A stretch of 64,000 nt of DNA from Formicarius rufipectus (taxonomy: Eukaryota; Chordata; Aves; Passeriformes; Formicariidae): assembly GCA_013399695.1 (NCBI GenBank), contig VXAU01002492.1:1251854-1315853 (forward strand), in the 5' to 3' direction. Of this stretch, positions 40,101 to 55,100 are shown piece by piece (position 1 is the first letter of the stretch; each line of letters starts with the position of its first letter). Both the position numbers and the translations under genes were made by a program. The notes beneath the pieces are model-generated. The model did not search any database. It was not told the DNA's origin and saw only the letters and a list, made by a program, of their open reading frames with translations.

Positions 40101-43100
40101 TAAAGAGGAAGTGATTTACTGGATTTAATTAGACATATTCCTGCCTTGAAGCTCCATTCACCTTCTCTTCCCATGGCTGCCTGCCTCTTTACAAAGCATC
40201 CTTTCCATCTGTTACTTATTGATGTAAAAATGAACTCTCTTTCCCACCCCCCCCNNNNNNNNNNCCAAAGATTTCACAATTTCTTGCTTCAATGTTTCAC
40301 CAAGATTGAGGTCAACTTCAGTGTGGATACCGATCCTGGAAAGCTGTATAGAGCTCTCTCAAATCATATTTGACTTCTCAAATCAGTCAATTCTTCATCT
40401 TTTCATTGTTAGAATGGATAGCCAAATTATAAAACTCCTGTGTTTTTAAGTTAGTTCATCAATCCCTGGCCATAAAGCATTTTTAATGTCCATATAACAC
40501 TTCAGTTTCTTTTGCTCTTTCGGAATCTTTCCCAGGATTTGAGTGAGTTGTGGAGGGTGAATATTTCTCCAAGTGGATGTCACAGGTGAGCCTTACAGGA
40601 GCTGTGCAGCGGCAAGCCCTGTGATGGCTCTGCCAGCCTCCTCTCCCAAGGACTTTCAGCAGCCATTGGTGCCCACTTGTTTGCAATGCTCAATAAATGA
40701 ACAATAAATACACTGATTGCTTCTCCTCAAGTTAATTATTTTTCAGTTAGCAGAGAAACACTGACAAGGTCTTTAAATTAGAAGTGCTGACAAAAACAAA
40801 TTACAGATAAGTGAGCTGATTAAAGCACGTTTAAAAAATCCAGCATGTTTCTATTTAAGATGAGATAAATATGCTACAGAAACTATATTTTAAAAACCTG
40901 GTATCCATTTCTCATCCTAGATTAGTATCCAAGTATCATATTTCTACACCTTTGACCACTGACCATTACCTCATGTAATCTGATTTAGGCCATTTCAGGA
41001 AGTGCCTTCTGAATCCATGCATATTTTTCATTTCAGCTGTTATTAGTGTATAAATACCCACAAATCATCAAAACATCAATAATATTAACTTCAGAGGGGC
41101 ACTGATACACCACTTCTGAAGGTTTTTTTCCTTCTTTCCATCGGTGAAATGAACTCCTGAACAATCCAGAAAGAATTCTGATGAATCCTAACATTTACCC
41201 TTCCAGTAGCTGTGGGAAATACCAGTCATACATATTTAATTCCACATTCATCTCACAATGTTCTCCTTCTCCTCTTCTGAAAGTATTTGGCCACTATAAT
41301 TTGTATTTTTTTTTCTCCCACAACCCAGTTAAATTACAGATTCACTGTCCTTTGTCTTTTCTGGTATGACCCATTTCCATAATTACATACATTTAATATC
41401 TATAAATATATATATGTGTTGGGGTTTTTTTGTGTGTGAAATTCTAGGGTGAGTAAAAAAAGCACTTTATATGTCTTTTTCGTGTCTCTGATCCATTTTT
41501 GAACAGCATTGAGGACTTCCAAGCCTGAATGAATGATACATGCTCAGCTGAACTATTGAAAAGCCTGACAGAAAAGCAGATGCAAAGGAACAAACTGTCC
41601 AAGGAAATACAAATACAAACCATTTCACAGAACTGCAAGGCTGAACCTGTGGTATGCAAGACAATAGGGAATCTAACCATCATTTTTTTTTCCCCCTTAT
41701 TTGCATCTCCTCCTTCTCTCTTAATACATGCTTCAGATGTCTCCTTCAAGGCAATATTTTGCGGAATGACTGCATTTCAAAGGAAGTGCTTGCCTTGAGC
41801 ACAGACTTGCCAGACCTGTCTGGTCCCATCCTCTCCTGGGAATGCTGCTCAGAGGACCTGCATAAGCTGAGCTTTCTGGATGGGTTTGCTTGAAGAAACA
41901 AAGGAGCAAATCTGAGCCATTTGAGTCCCCCCATGAGTGTGGAGCAAAATTATGACCACAGAAGGAAAGGGGCACAAGCTGTGCTAATCTGTCTTGCAGT
42001 CACAGTGGTGTGACAATAAATGCAGCTACAAAATCTTACATTTTCTGCCCACCTGAATAATAAAAGTTCCTGTATTTGTTCATGCAATTTATTGAAGTCC
42101 TCAATACCTGCAGTGTGCATTTTTATAAGGGCTCACACTGAAGTATTCTGGGGTGGAGGGGGGAGGAATCAACAAACCTAATCTAGAGAAGTATTATTTG
42201 AATACAACCCAATTACAAAATGAAGAAAAGAAAATCTAAAGATTACAGGAAGAAGTTGAGGTCTAAACCCTGGAAAACCTTATCAAAAAACAACTTAAAG
42301 GAATAAAAACATTGCTGGCAGGACTTTTTCTGTATGATTCTTTGAAAATTACAGACGGGATAAAAATGAAAACAAAGCTACACTGTAGTGTGCTTAAACA
42401 GTCCTTTTTTCAGCCTTCTATCAGTTTCTGGTATTTATAGCTGAAGTTTCATTATTACTGCTCCAAGCAGATCTTCAGCAATATGTGTGTTTTCTCATCA
42501 AAGCTTATTTCTTCAGTTTTCATTGACTGTTTTGCATCTCAGAGTTACTGGTAAATCATAAATAATGCAGATCTCTGAATACAAAATTTTGCCTTTTTTA
42601 TTTTTTTTTTCCCCCAGAATTCAGTCTGCTGAATGTTGCTTGAATTATTAAAAGGGAAAAAGTCTTAACTGCAGTTCATAGATATGTGCAATTGGGGAAT
42701 ACAAAACTGTAATATTTTCAGTCATTAGAATCCCCAGCTACCAATGCCAGTGGTGTAGGTATTTCAATAAAAATACAAGGGAAGCTTAAATAAGCTCTGA
42801 AAGGAGAAACAGCCTCCAGTGAAATGTTACATCTTAATAAAACTGTTTAGCATAATTTCATAGGATGAAAATAGAAGTGTTATTTGGCATTAAAATTTTT
42901 TTCTTTAATCTTTATTCAGCAAAGTATGCACAGAATACGCAGCCAAGTCGTCTTGCAGGAGATTTATTATTCATACTTTAGCTCCATAATAATACAGCTC
43001 AAATCTACTTTGTGTTATGACAAGTAAGATTCCTGAAAGCTCAGCTTAACATTTCACAGTATTTGTAAGTGTGGTTGTTTCTTTGGTGAAAGGCTGTTTT

Positions 43101-46100
43101 AGAGGTGACTTGCAGACAGGGTAGAATGTCTGTAACTTAAAGACTTCCTTGGACTAAAGAAGATCCCTATTAACATACAGACCCAAAATGAAATTTCTTC
43201 AAGGGAGAGAAATGCTTTTAAAAAGCATTGACAATTATGATGGCAACTTGTGAAAATACACACCCTTAGCCCATGTCAAGCTATCCATTCTAAAACATAT
43301 GTTCACCCTGAAGTGCTTTAACATGTGTTCATGGGCCAGGGACTTCAGTGGCTCTTAAAGACACGTTTAAGTACATTACTCAGTCAGCATGAATAGCAGT
43401 AAAGCTCTTCAGCATTCCAAATAAACACTTTACTGAATACTTGTGGAAGTTTATGTAATCCTTGAAGAATACATTTCATGTCACGGTCTGTGCTTGCTCT
43501 CTCTCCTGGTTTAACAGAACCAAGCTGGGTTAAGGCAGTGGGATGGAGAGGTCTGGGCTCCCTGCTCAGCTGCAGGGAGTGGATTGCAGTGACAGGGATG
43601 TGGGATGGGGGAAGGACTGCAGGATGTTGCCCCGCAGAGGGGGTACAGCACAAGTTCCTCTGCTCCCCGGGTGCCCTCTGCTGACCTGAGTATTGCTGGA
43701 AGGTGTGGGGAGGAACTGAATCCTTTCTGGGGAGGGCTCTTTCCATCTCACAGGGAAGGAAGGATTCATCACCACAGACAGAACAGTGGAGCTACAAAGC
43801 CAAAGATCTGTTGCAGCTTTCTAACAAAGCAGGAAACCAACTGAGCTAACAAGGAGCAAAGACTGGTGACTCAACGAGAAATGAACCTTCAGATGCTCTG
43901 ATGCATTTTAAAAGAAAATCTTTAACTTTTAGTTAAGCAAGCCAATGCAGGAAGAGATTTTTCTTAGAACAGCAGCAGTAGTGGCCAATTTGAAAACTGT
44001 AAAACTGGAACAAACAATGCAAATACCAACTTTCCTTTCCAGTAATTACAGTTTCAACACAGGACATCTGGCAGACAAAGCAGGGAATACAAATTTGATT
44101 GTGAGATAAAAAAATGTAATAAAACAACTGAATCAACAGAGATTCTACCGGAACCTGTGTGTGGTACTTGGTGTTCCAAGACGGTTCCATGCACCTGCGG
44201 TTCCAGAAGCATTTTTTGAACCTCTTACCATTGAGTGTTAACATAATGTTACACTGAATTTTCACATTATTGGTTTTATTGTATACCATGTATGGACTGC
44301 ATTTATGATCTCTCTTACCATCCTGCAGCAACTGAGAAATGGTGCTGCATGGTGTGTTTTCTGCACCTTCCTTTTCCCTGAGTTGGTGACAGTTTGCTAA
44401 ACTTCAGACTTTGATAGAGCAGTGAAAGGCCTTTCAATCCAGCAGGGCCACACAATTAAGTCTGAACGCTATCGTGACTCACCACTATTCTTTAATCTTG
44501 CTGAGAGCTCCAGTGCAGAGCTCCAGCTGTCGTTCCTCATTCTGTAATAGACATCAGGGGCAAGAATAAACAGAAGAAATCTTACTTCAAAGACCAGCGT
44601 CTCATTAGTCGGCCCTGCTGCATAGAGACTCTCTGGATGGTTGAAAGAGCGCTGATAATCAAAAACTGTCCCAGCAAAAGGGAACTTCCCTGGCCAGTCA
44701 ATTGTCCAGTCCCCTGTCAGGTAGTACTTCTTGCTGAGGTTCCTCACGGCGAGGTAGCTGCTGGAGATATGCTCCTCCTGGAGGCGGATGCTGCGTGCCC
44801 CGGCCGGCACCGTCACCACCACGTAGTAGTCTGCAAGGCAAGAAGCCAGCAAGGTGTTTGCAGCTGTCACACAGGTAGAGATGGCCCCTCAGCCCGAGCC
44901 AATCTGCAATTATGGGAACTTAATTCAGACAGCCGCTCTGAGCTACCGAGTCGCTCTGTTTTCAACCCCCCCGTGTTACGCAGCCTGTAGTCAGGGTGGC
45001 TCTGAGGTATCTCTATTTTTCCTTGGCATTAAAGACAAGGAAAAGCAAGTTGACCTGAGAAAAATGCAGAACACACTAATGGTGGCTCCACTGTGACTGT
45101 TTGGCCAAGTTTTCCCAGTAGTTCCCTACAGCAGTTGGGAGGTCCTGCTTCCACGACGGACACGGGCTGTGGGGTGACATGCACTGGGATGTGCAGAGCC
45201 TTCACAAAGCCATGGATACCACAGGATGTCCCTGCTGACAGCCAGTGCTCAGTTACTATACCATGAACAATTTCCTGGCCTGTATTACTGCAGCATTGAC
45301 ATGTCTTATGACCAGCATTAAATGGACCCTCAGAATACCCCTGTGGGTACAGAAATCTTATCTGCATTTTTATGCCTGAGAAACTGCAGCACAGTGAGAT
45401 TATTTCCCAAGAAGCCAGTGACAGTTCCACTAAAGAAAAGTCCACCACCCAGTGACTGGATCTTCCACTGAATCAGCTGGACAGCTTCCAGCCAACTTAA
45501 TTTGAAAATAGACATGGAAATACTGTCATGTTTGGCATTATGCTGTGTATTGCTTTTTATATGTTCTACAGTCCCACTGCAACCAGAGCTGCTGACAGCT
45601 ATTTTTTTTTACTTGTCTGAATACTAAAATCTCTTTTAAGAGGAAATTCACACGTACAGGGAAAAATGTGGCTTAGGCAACCGGAGGAATGCTTTACTGA
45701 CTGAGACTTATGCTCATAGCTTTTGTGTTACCAAGAAACAGGAGAAATGTGAACTCTCCTCTCACTCTCCCTGTGATTTTCAGGTCACATCTGGACCCTC
45801 AGCCACTGCCCAAATGAGCAAGGAGTCAAATATATTACATGGGGATAGAGCAGAGCAATGAGTTGATGATCATGTGGAACAGTTTCCCTTACCATTAGCT
45901 TTGTGCTGGATCAAGTATTGGCCTTTAAAGAACTTGCATGTTGAATTATCTCCTTTACAAACTCCACAAGCATCCAATACAGCTTTGGAACCAAGTCCAT
46001 GATCACACCCTACTTGCTGCAACCAAAAGGCACAAGTGAAGGACTCAGACACAAGGGAATTTGAAGAAACAGCTGCATTTTCCATAAAGGAGTCAATTGC

Positions 46101-49100
46101 CCACTTTTTAAAAAAATAGACAATAGGATTGTAAGAAACTGAATTTTATCTTACTTCACATATTCCATCAATACAAACATCATAACTATTAGGAGAACAC
46201 GGAGTTCCATCCTTCACTTTGCTGGACATTGCAAAGAAAAAGTCAAAGTCTTCAGCTGTGCAGTACAATTTACATCTGTCTTCCTCTGGGGAAAAAGCAA
46301 ACAAGCAAACAAAAGAAGGATAAGGAAGCATTAAAGAGTACAATTTTAAAGAGAAAAAACAAAGCCCCTTGCTATTGTTTCTTCCTGCATCCTAGAGGAC
46401 AAGCTACGAGGATTAATTGTGCATGGTGACATCTTAGGACACCAAGATGGGTAAAAATAGAACTAAATAGGGTAGCTGACATTATGCTGTTTTCAAAGCT
46501 TAATAGGTGCTTGTCTGCACATAGAAGCAAGAATTCAAACCCAGGCTGAGAACTTGCACATTGCCTTAGCTCTGCTGTTGTGCCCTGATTTCAGTTCCAC
46601 TGCTTCACAGCTTCAAATTGCATTTTTATTAGGAGAAATGGGAGACTGTAATAATTTTATTTGAAGTTTGGTTAAAATTTGGGAAAGGTAGAACATGGTA
46701 AAATGATAAGCTGAAAATTTTCAGCTGAAAGCTAGGACTCAGGCCAGAGTTCCCCCTAACAAAAGCATATTTCCTCTAACAAATCCTAACCATTGTCAAA
46801 TTTCTTCTCACACACGGACAGTGTGTTGTGCCTATAAAGGGCTGGTTTATTCTGGACAGGAAAAAATCCATGCAATTGTAAATATTATCACAGTTGCTGA
46901 AGTATACAATTTTAATAAAAATTGTAAGTGCAACGAATAAAGCAGCACAACAAGGTTTTGAGGAACATGACATTTGATTCAAAACAGTATCTTTTTATTC
47001 TTGAATCAGCAGCTGGATTTCCAATAGTCCTTTCTGGAGAGGAAAAACACCTGCAACAATTTTGAAAACCAGCTCATGTTTTCAGGACTATAAATATATA
47101 TATCTTGGGGGAGCTTTTGTAAAGCAGCTAAGAGACTAAGGACAGACATTTTCAAGTTCAGAGTCACTTGGGGACATCTTGCTTTGGAAAATTACACATA
47201 TTGTCCCTAATTTTAAGCTCCTTTTACTAACCACAGCCCCTACCTTTAAAGCCAATGTAGGACACCTTAATTTCTATTAAAAGAGATGCATTATTCTCCC
47301 TATTATACAACATGCACTGTTACATGCTGTGAAATCATATTACTTCTTTCCTCTGTTCACACACAACACCCACAAAACTGTCTGCACAGACTTTGGAAGA
47401 AAATATAATCAGGCTATGAATGAAGGATGTATGTACACGTATATATATTCAATTATGCATTTATTATCATCAAAAGCAAATTTATACAGCTGCTAAACAA
47501 AGCAGCTATGACATGATATATTCCAAATACTTTTTTAAAGTATTTACAGCTACAAATTGGGCTTTCAAACCATAGAAAATGTTTGTTTTCTCTGATAAAA
47601 GTGAATATGATTGAAAATATCCACAAAATTAAGATGCCTAAAGTAAAAATAAACTTGCTTGCACAAAAAAAGAATAGTCATCGAGACCTGAACTCGATAA
47701 AGATCTCTTAGTAAAAGATGAGTTAAAAAAAAAAAAAAAGTATGCCAAGGCATTGTTTGTTTTTCCACTTGCCATGGGACTATACCAGCAGAAAAGTCAA
47801 AGGGTTGACTTACTGCTACGCTTCGAAATCTGAGAACATTCCAAAGGAAGGAAGACTCTGGTAGTGTTAGTGTGGAACCTTACATTTATTTCCCATGCTG
47901 GAAAACCCATGGAAACTCTTTTGGTTGGGTTTCAGACTAACCAATCGGTACCACAAAATGAAAGAGTGGGGTAGCAACAGTCAGGGAGTCACACTAAGGC
48001 CAAGGGTTTGAATTCCCAACCCACATCAGTTCTGCGTGTCCACACAGGCAGGATCACACAGGGAGGCTCTGCTAGAAAGCAAACACATCCCAAACCAAGC
48101 AGCTGAATCTGTGTTTGCTTACATGGGGGTGATATTTGCCCAAAGAACATGGGTGAATTAGGGCTTCCTGCGACTGCCTGTCCATCAGAGTGGGGCAGAG
48201 TTACCTTCCACTTTGGTGTAGGGTTTCCACTTGTAGTACCAGCCCCGGAAAGGTTTGCTGTTGTACTCTGCACACTGCTGGGCACGGAAGTCCAGGCTGT
48301 TTGCTGGACAGGGCTGCTTATTACAAAGCTGATAGACACGATTGGAACCTTGGCAGAATTTGCCACCGTACTGGGGCCTAAAAATACACAACAACAACAA
48401 ACAAAAACCAAAACAAAACAAAACAAAAACCAACACAAAACAAACAAAAAAAAAAAACAAAAAAAAAACAAACAAACAAAAAGTGATTTTGCAAAATGTT
48501 CTTTCTGTGTGATTGGCATATTACACATGTATGAGAGTACAGAGAACAGGAGAGGATACACTGTCCTGGGAGATCAGTATTTCTTATCTGAGTCATTAAT
48601 TTTCATGGTTCCTGAAACCAAGCAAAGCAGTTGCCATGAATTATCTACTTGGATCACTGCAAACTCAGCAAAGATGCAACCATCTAGAGGTGAGTCACTG
48701 ATTTAAATTTACAGCGCTATTTGGTATTGGCCAGGTTCAGTCTTCTTATAGAGCTCTTTCTACTCTGCTGTAGCCCAGGAACATGTGCAAAGAATTACCT
48801 ATTGCAATTAGACTTAATAAAGGATAACATAATGCTGCTCAAACACAAAGAGAACGAATGATTACATTTGCTTGTTCATTTCTCTTGTAAATTGTTTTGA
48901 AAAAAATGTGCTTTTAAAGAGTGGAAACAAGGACTGTGCACAGTCATCCTGCTTTAGGAAAATGCTGGAATTCAGGGATAATTTTAAACATGCCACATAC
49001 CCTTCAGCAGACCTTACCTGGGCACTTCTCTTCATTTTAGACAGAATGGAAAGAGCATATTCTATTACTTTGCTAGTGTTTTACATTATCAAAATTCTAG

Positions 49101-52100
49101 TTTTTTTAACTATTTGGTCTGTGCACAGGCATTGTAACACAATGTAAAATGCAAGAGTTGCTCTTTTTACCTCAGGAATTCACTGATGTCATTTGTGCAG
49201 TTTCACAATGCTCAGATACACATCTGCACGTACTGAGCCAACTCTTCAAAACACCAAATTCTAAGAACTGCTCGTTGTGCATCAAGTGAAAACAAATGTA
49301 CCGAAGGTGCTCTTGCAGTCATTAATAGAACAATTTTTTTAAAAATTAGGGAACATAGATAATTGGAAGACAAGCTATAAACTTCCAGTGGACAGCTTGC
49401 CTATATTATGCACATGTTAAGGAAAAAAACTAGAATAATATAAAAGATATTGAAAAACAGTAATATAATAACAGCAAATATAAATTAAAAATAATAATAG
49501 CATAAAAGATACAGTAGCAATATATTGTTTGTTTAAATTCCTAAACATTCTGCTATAACTATTCCCCACATCCAAGTATCCCATGCAACTCTCTTGCCAT
49601 GCTCATGTCTGGAGTAACATGGAGACAGCTCAGTGCAGCATGGAGGAGAAACTCCAGGTGCTTCCTCTGTTGGCTTTATTATAAATTTTAACCCTTGTAT
49701 GTCTAAGCCTCTAACCAAGCTGGATTTGCCATTTTATGTTTTCAATCAGCTGTGGATACCCAATATCTGCCTTTTCCAGTGTTATGGAAAGAAATCCTGG
49801 AAAGAAAAAAAAAACAACGGCCTTTCAGAGGAAGGGATGGAAACCCACCTGCTACTATATTGAAAACTGTGCTAAAGCACCACCAAAATGTGCTGTGGAA
49901 AAAGAAACCCACAACAACTCCCAGTGATTTTTTTTCTTGAGGCCACCTGCTAGCTACACTGACATGGGTGTAGTGGTGAAAGTCTTAAAGTCAAGTTTTT
50001 GGTCCTAGTTGGTGGCAATTCAGTCTGTGAAGAGTAGGGAGGACATGGAACACCAGTGAAGTCAGGGAGTATTTATGTGGACTTTGTGCAATTGCTGAGA
50101 GCTTTGAGTTAAGGCAGCCAAGCCCTTAGGTCCTGACTCAATTCTCTACAGACTTTCTTTACAGCTTCAGCACATTTATGATTTTTGACCTCCTTCAGCC
50201 CCAGAGAACAAATCTTCTCTAGTGCAAGGAAAAGAAGCAACCTCCTTCCAAGTAAATGCCACCAGACAACAATATAATAGAATTGTTTATGGCTCGATCA
50301 TGGTTTCTAGCTGTGCTCTTACATTCAAGGATGGGATAAAATTCCCCCTGATTAAGGGAGCTCTGAAAGACATATTCTGTTTCCCAGCTCTGTTACAGCA
50401 TTTTAATGTCACAGGACACTCCCATTACTGAAACAGTTGGCTACAGAACGGTGAAAACTTCCCCACCTTCATTTTTACAAACAACATGTCAGTAAGAGTT
50501 AAGTAATTCACAGGAAACTAGATGGAGATCTACAACCCCAAATTTCTGAGAAAAGACTATTATCTACCCTGACAAAGTGACACTTTGCTTGGGGATGTTT
50601 CTACCAGGAGTAGATTTTGAGTTGACTGCCTCCAGCAACGGGACATGCAACCACCCTCACAATGGAATGCATGGGGGGCATTCCAATATTTCTGCAGTGG
50701 GACAGAGCTGCTCACACAGATACAGCTACAGCTTTCATCCCCCTGTGGATGGCCCCAGTGCTGGCATACACAGGTTGACAAGCACAAGGCCATGCTGAGG
50801 ATAATTGGAAAAAGGAGAAATTTAGTGAGAAAGGCCAGCCAAAAAAACCAATGTCCAAAGATGGATTTGGAAAAGGAGTGCAAGTGCAAAGATGTAAATA
50901 CTCCACCTCGTATGTGACTCAACTATTAAAATGCTATAAGAGTAGCTTAAATAAATCCTGCAGTACCCTTCTGAGGACAGACTTTGTGAACAACTATATT
51001 CACTGCAAAGCAAGACAGTGAGAAATCCTGGAATTCATCTGATCAGGGAAAGTATTTTATGCAATAGAAAATTAGCCTCTGAAATTCTGGACTTCTATTT
51101 TTTTCATGTTTTATAATACTCTAAATTCAAGTATGAACACTTCTGCTCATACTGTGATCATTTTGTAATAGAATCACAAAGCTCTTTTATTTTGAATTAA
51201 TTTGAAAGGTCTACAAGGTCTTACACAGTCCTCTACTTTTTAGGAGCATTTAAATGGCATCATTACTTTACATCAGTTTACATCTGCATTGTCTATAATC
51301 ACTGTTACAGATACTGTACACAAAAGATTAAAAAAGACCTGTGTTCAAGCAGTTGTGATTGCATACATGCCTCTAACTCTATTCTGCTCCTGCTGAACAA
51401 TGCACTATTGTGAAGTGGCAGGATGCAGCCCCACAGATACGATTTAGGTATTAATTCAAATCTCTCGGGCATTCTCCAGGTTCTTTCCCAGCTAAACTAT
51501 TAAATTATGCTATCAATTTCTATCTTGGAAAAGCACCTCCATTGTAAAGTGTTGTGGCGTATGAAAACCAGACCCACGAAATGACCCTGTGACAATTCAC
51601 AGAAACATAATGATTTTAGCAAATCTGCCCAGCTCTATGTACCACAGGTGACCCCCATGGGTGTGCTGGTGTGAATCTAGCACAGCCCTGGTGGCAATTC
51701 TGAGGCCATACCCAAAATTGTTTGGGTGTGGCCACAAGGGCTGTCTGAAACTCGGCAGGAGAAAGGGAGTGGAATGGAATGGGTTGGGTGTTATTTGCAG
51801 GAGGAAGATTTCACAAACACACACAGGTAACAAGATTTTCATTCACCTGTCTAAGATTTTGGTAAGAAACTGACATATTTCCCTCGATGTTCCTAAGAAG
51901 TCCATTATTTTGACTTCATTCAAGGGTCCAGCCAGTTCTTCATAGATACACATCCTTTGATCCAATCTCTTACAGAAATGTCATTCTTTGTCATTTTCAA
52001 AATTTTGCTATCCAAAATCGCTTATCAAGCTTTTGAACAAAATAAACATTAGCTCCTACACAAATCTGGATTAGGGAAAGTGAAATAAATATATCACATG

Positions 52101-55100
52101 TAAAATAATATACATATATGTACTGAAATACATAAACATCTGAAATATTTTTCAGAAGTTCAGAGAGAAAGGAATCATTATTCAGTGTTTCTGTGCAGAT
52201 ATAGAGGTGAACAATGAACAGGGACTAGGCTATAAATCATTCCATCTGGTGTAACATTGAAAATGGATGGTATTATTTTTCTTATTATTCCACATTTATA
52301 CAAAATGCTGTGATGGGAAATACAGGTACTTGGATATTTGTGCATTGTTGTGTGGCTTAGTTATAGTTATAGCCCTGTCATTTCCTCACTGTAACTGAAT
52401 TATACTGCTTTCTCTTTGCTCTACCTGAATTGTCATTAATACAAAGACATTAAATCTGGTGTAAACATGATCCACTTCTGGCATCAAGACTTGGCTACAT
52501 CAAGTCTTGCATTAAGTTTTGCTTATATCAGAATAGACAGAACAGTCTGAATGAAGGTTCTAAACACATAATGCTACAGCAAGTGACACACTTCATATTG
52601 AAGAGCTTCTACTTGAATACCCCTGGAAATCTGCATCAGTTAAACCAGTGCACCAAACTGAACCATTTCCACTCCTGGACATTCCTCTGTCATGCTGGGA
52701 GGGCAAGGGAGGGCTTATGAATAAATGCAAAGAACAATGAGCACACAGACAAATTTAGCAAGGAAAACAGGGACCAAAATAGGAAGACCAAAATACATAA
52801 ACTGATACTCTCAGGCACATGGTGTGACTCCTGGGGATGGTCCTGTGCAGGGCCAGGAGTTGGACTCCATGATCCTTGTGGGTCCCTTCCAACTCAGCAT
52901 ATTCTGTGGTTCTGTGATATATACATGACCTGTAATTGAGACCCTGCATTCTCCTGCTAAGCAGTTTAATAAAGGAAACTATCCAAGTAATTTCATTTAT
53001 CAAAATATACTGAGAAACAACAGAAAAGCTTGAGAAAATGCTCTGCTATGGATCTGCAAAAATTGGCTTGACTGAGGGTAATAAAGGCTACTTTAACTAA
53101 CTCACATTTTCCTATAACACAGTATATGAAGCGTGGATATTATTACTGCAGCACTGTATAGTAGGTGTGAGGCTTCTTTACAGCCTCCTATAAACTGTGT
53201 CATATTTTCTCTGTATTTTATTACTGCAGTTTAAATGCTGTTTTTATTGTGTGCAATGAGGAATACATGTGTCTATGCCTGCTGAATTTGTGTATGAAAT
53301 AAAACAGTAAAATCCTTTTTCTGGTGTAAGTTGCAGTGAGTTGAGTACTTGGGAAAGATGCTGGTCAGATAACACTTTACCTCTACTTTGAAAAACCATT
53401 ATAAGGAATTTACAGTGGTAAGATATTAATTACATGCAAATACCAGAAATATTTCATTAATTAGCACACAATTCTAGGATCCAGCACCTTCACTCTGAAC
53501 CATGAAACATAAAAGGATGCCAAGAACGTGACATACAAAGACAACTGTCTACAATCATTTCGATGCTGACTTTAAACATTTTTGGTTAATTATCCTGGAT
53601 AATATGATCTCACTAGAACTCTTCATAGCTTTCAGGACCTTTTCCCCTTGTTCTTAGACTATTAGGTGTGAATATGCCTGTGTGGTGCTTCGTTACTTCT
53701 GCAAGCGTTTCATGAACAGCAGTGTCACAAAATAAATGGACAAACTTGGGCTGTAGATGTTCTCCACTCCAGCAGTCTCCAGACAGATATTGCTTTCTAG
53801 TGCCAGGACATAGTTCTGCCTTTCAGCCACTGCCTGATCATATTGGACATGGAAGAAAGGTCACACAAACACTTCCACACATACTATTTCCCTACAGAAA
53901 AAGGGCTCTGTTACTAAAAACATAAATAATGAGTATAAAAACGATACCTTTTCATATCTATGCCTTACTTTGGGTTATTGCAGTGTCTCTCCTGGTGCAT
54001 GACCCCCCCTCCACACGTGCGGGTACACTGGGACCACTCGGACCAGGCAGACCACTGGCCATTCACAGCTTTGGGCCCGTGGTCACCGTATTTCACACAC
54101 TGTCCTCTTCGACACCACTGCCAAGAGAAGGACAACAAACAGCCCATCAGGCTCAGCACCACCTAAAATTAAAATTCAAAGCTCCAGGGCTTGGGGTAAG
54201 CTCACCCACAGGACTACGAATAGTGCACAGCAGGACAAGGACTCTGAAGCAGGACAATGATCCATACAATGGTATAGGTAAGTAATGCCCTGAATGTTTT
54301 CCCAATTCAGAGTTGAAGATCTGTGAGGTACAAATTTTCAAAACTGTTCTCTTGGAGAGTGATTTTTTTTTTTTGGCTTACTCTTCCCCAAAAAACCCAT
54401 GTTGCTTTATGGTCCTGTGCTGCAAAGCCTCAACAGTTCCCATGCAATTTACAAATAGCCTGCTAGAATTACTCCCTTTTATGATTCAATAAGGAAAGAC
54501 TGCACAAGGAGAAAAAGCAAAATTGAACATTTGTCAGTAACTTGAAAAACAAAACAGTATTCTACCGGGAGAAACACTACAGGAAAAGAAAATATTTTGG
54601 GTAACTGCGGATGACAGTAAATTAGAAGGTTCAACTCAAATAAACAAACAAGATGAGAGTAAATACAAACAAATAACATGAGAGTGAATTAGAACGTTTG
54701 ACTCAAGCAAATAAGTTCTTTTAGTGGGGAATCACTGCTGACAATATGCATGATGGCCTTAGAGTGTATGGGAAATATTTGATCTTAAGGAATGCTCATA
54801 TCAGAGTAGAATTTGAAGCATTGACCTAACTTCTGTTATAACTAATGTATTTTCTTACTGATTAAGATTTGTCAGAGGTATCTTATCCCACAGCTCCATG
54901 GGAGAGGCATCACACCCTGCCATCAGACAGGTACCACTGTGAGGGCCCGTCCTGACTATGCATCGCAAGGGAATCTTTCACAGAGCCATCTGGAAGTCCA
55001 CGAGAGCAAATCTGGGGGGGTCTGGATAGAACTGCCTTTGATGGGCGCTTCTGTTTGTCCCAGTACAGTCTAAAAACAAGTTAGAATTTTTGTATTTATA

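Larger units (their letters stand above)
48378..53968 (-). other. Intron 12 of ADAMTS18
   Basis: A 5591-bp intron. It holds a CR1 tail at 52813-52918, an AT-rich low-complexity stretch near 49425-49530, and a T-rich simple repeat directly before the next exon (48381-48482). The remainder is unique. Confidence 0.85.

Noticed and set aside
47989..48561. 190-codon open frame on the minus strand with a Phe/Val/Cys-rich stretch
   Set aside because: The hydrophobic part is the translated U/G repeat, and the rest is a wrong frame of exon 13.
48149..48706. 185-codon open frame on the plus strand
   Set aside because: It is the antisense of exon 13 extended through the A/C simple repeat, giving a poly-Lys/Asn/Gln tract; an artefact.
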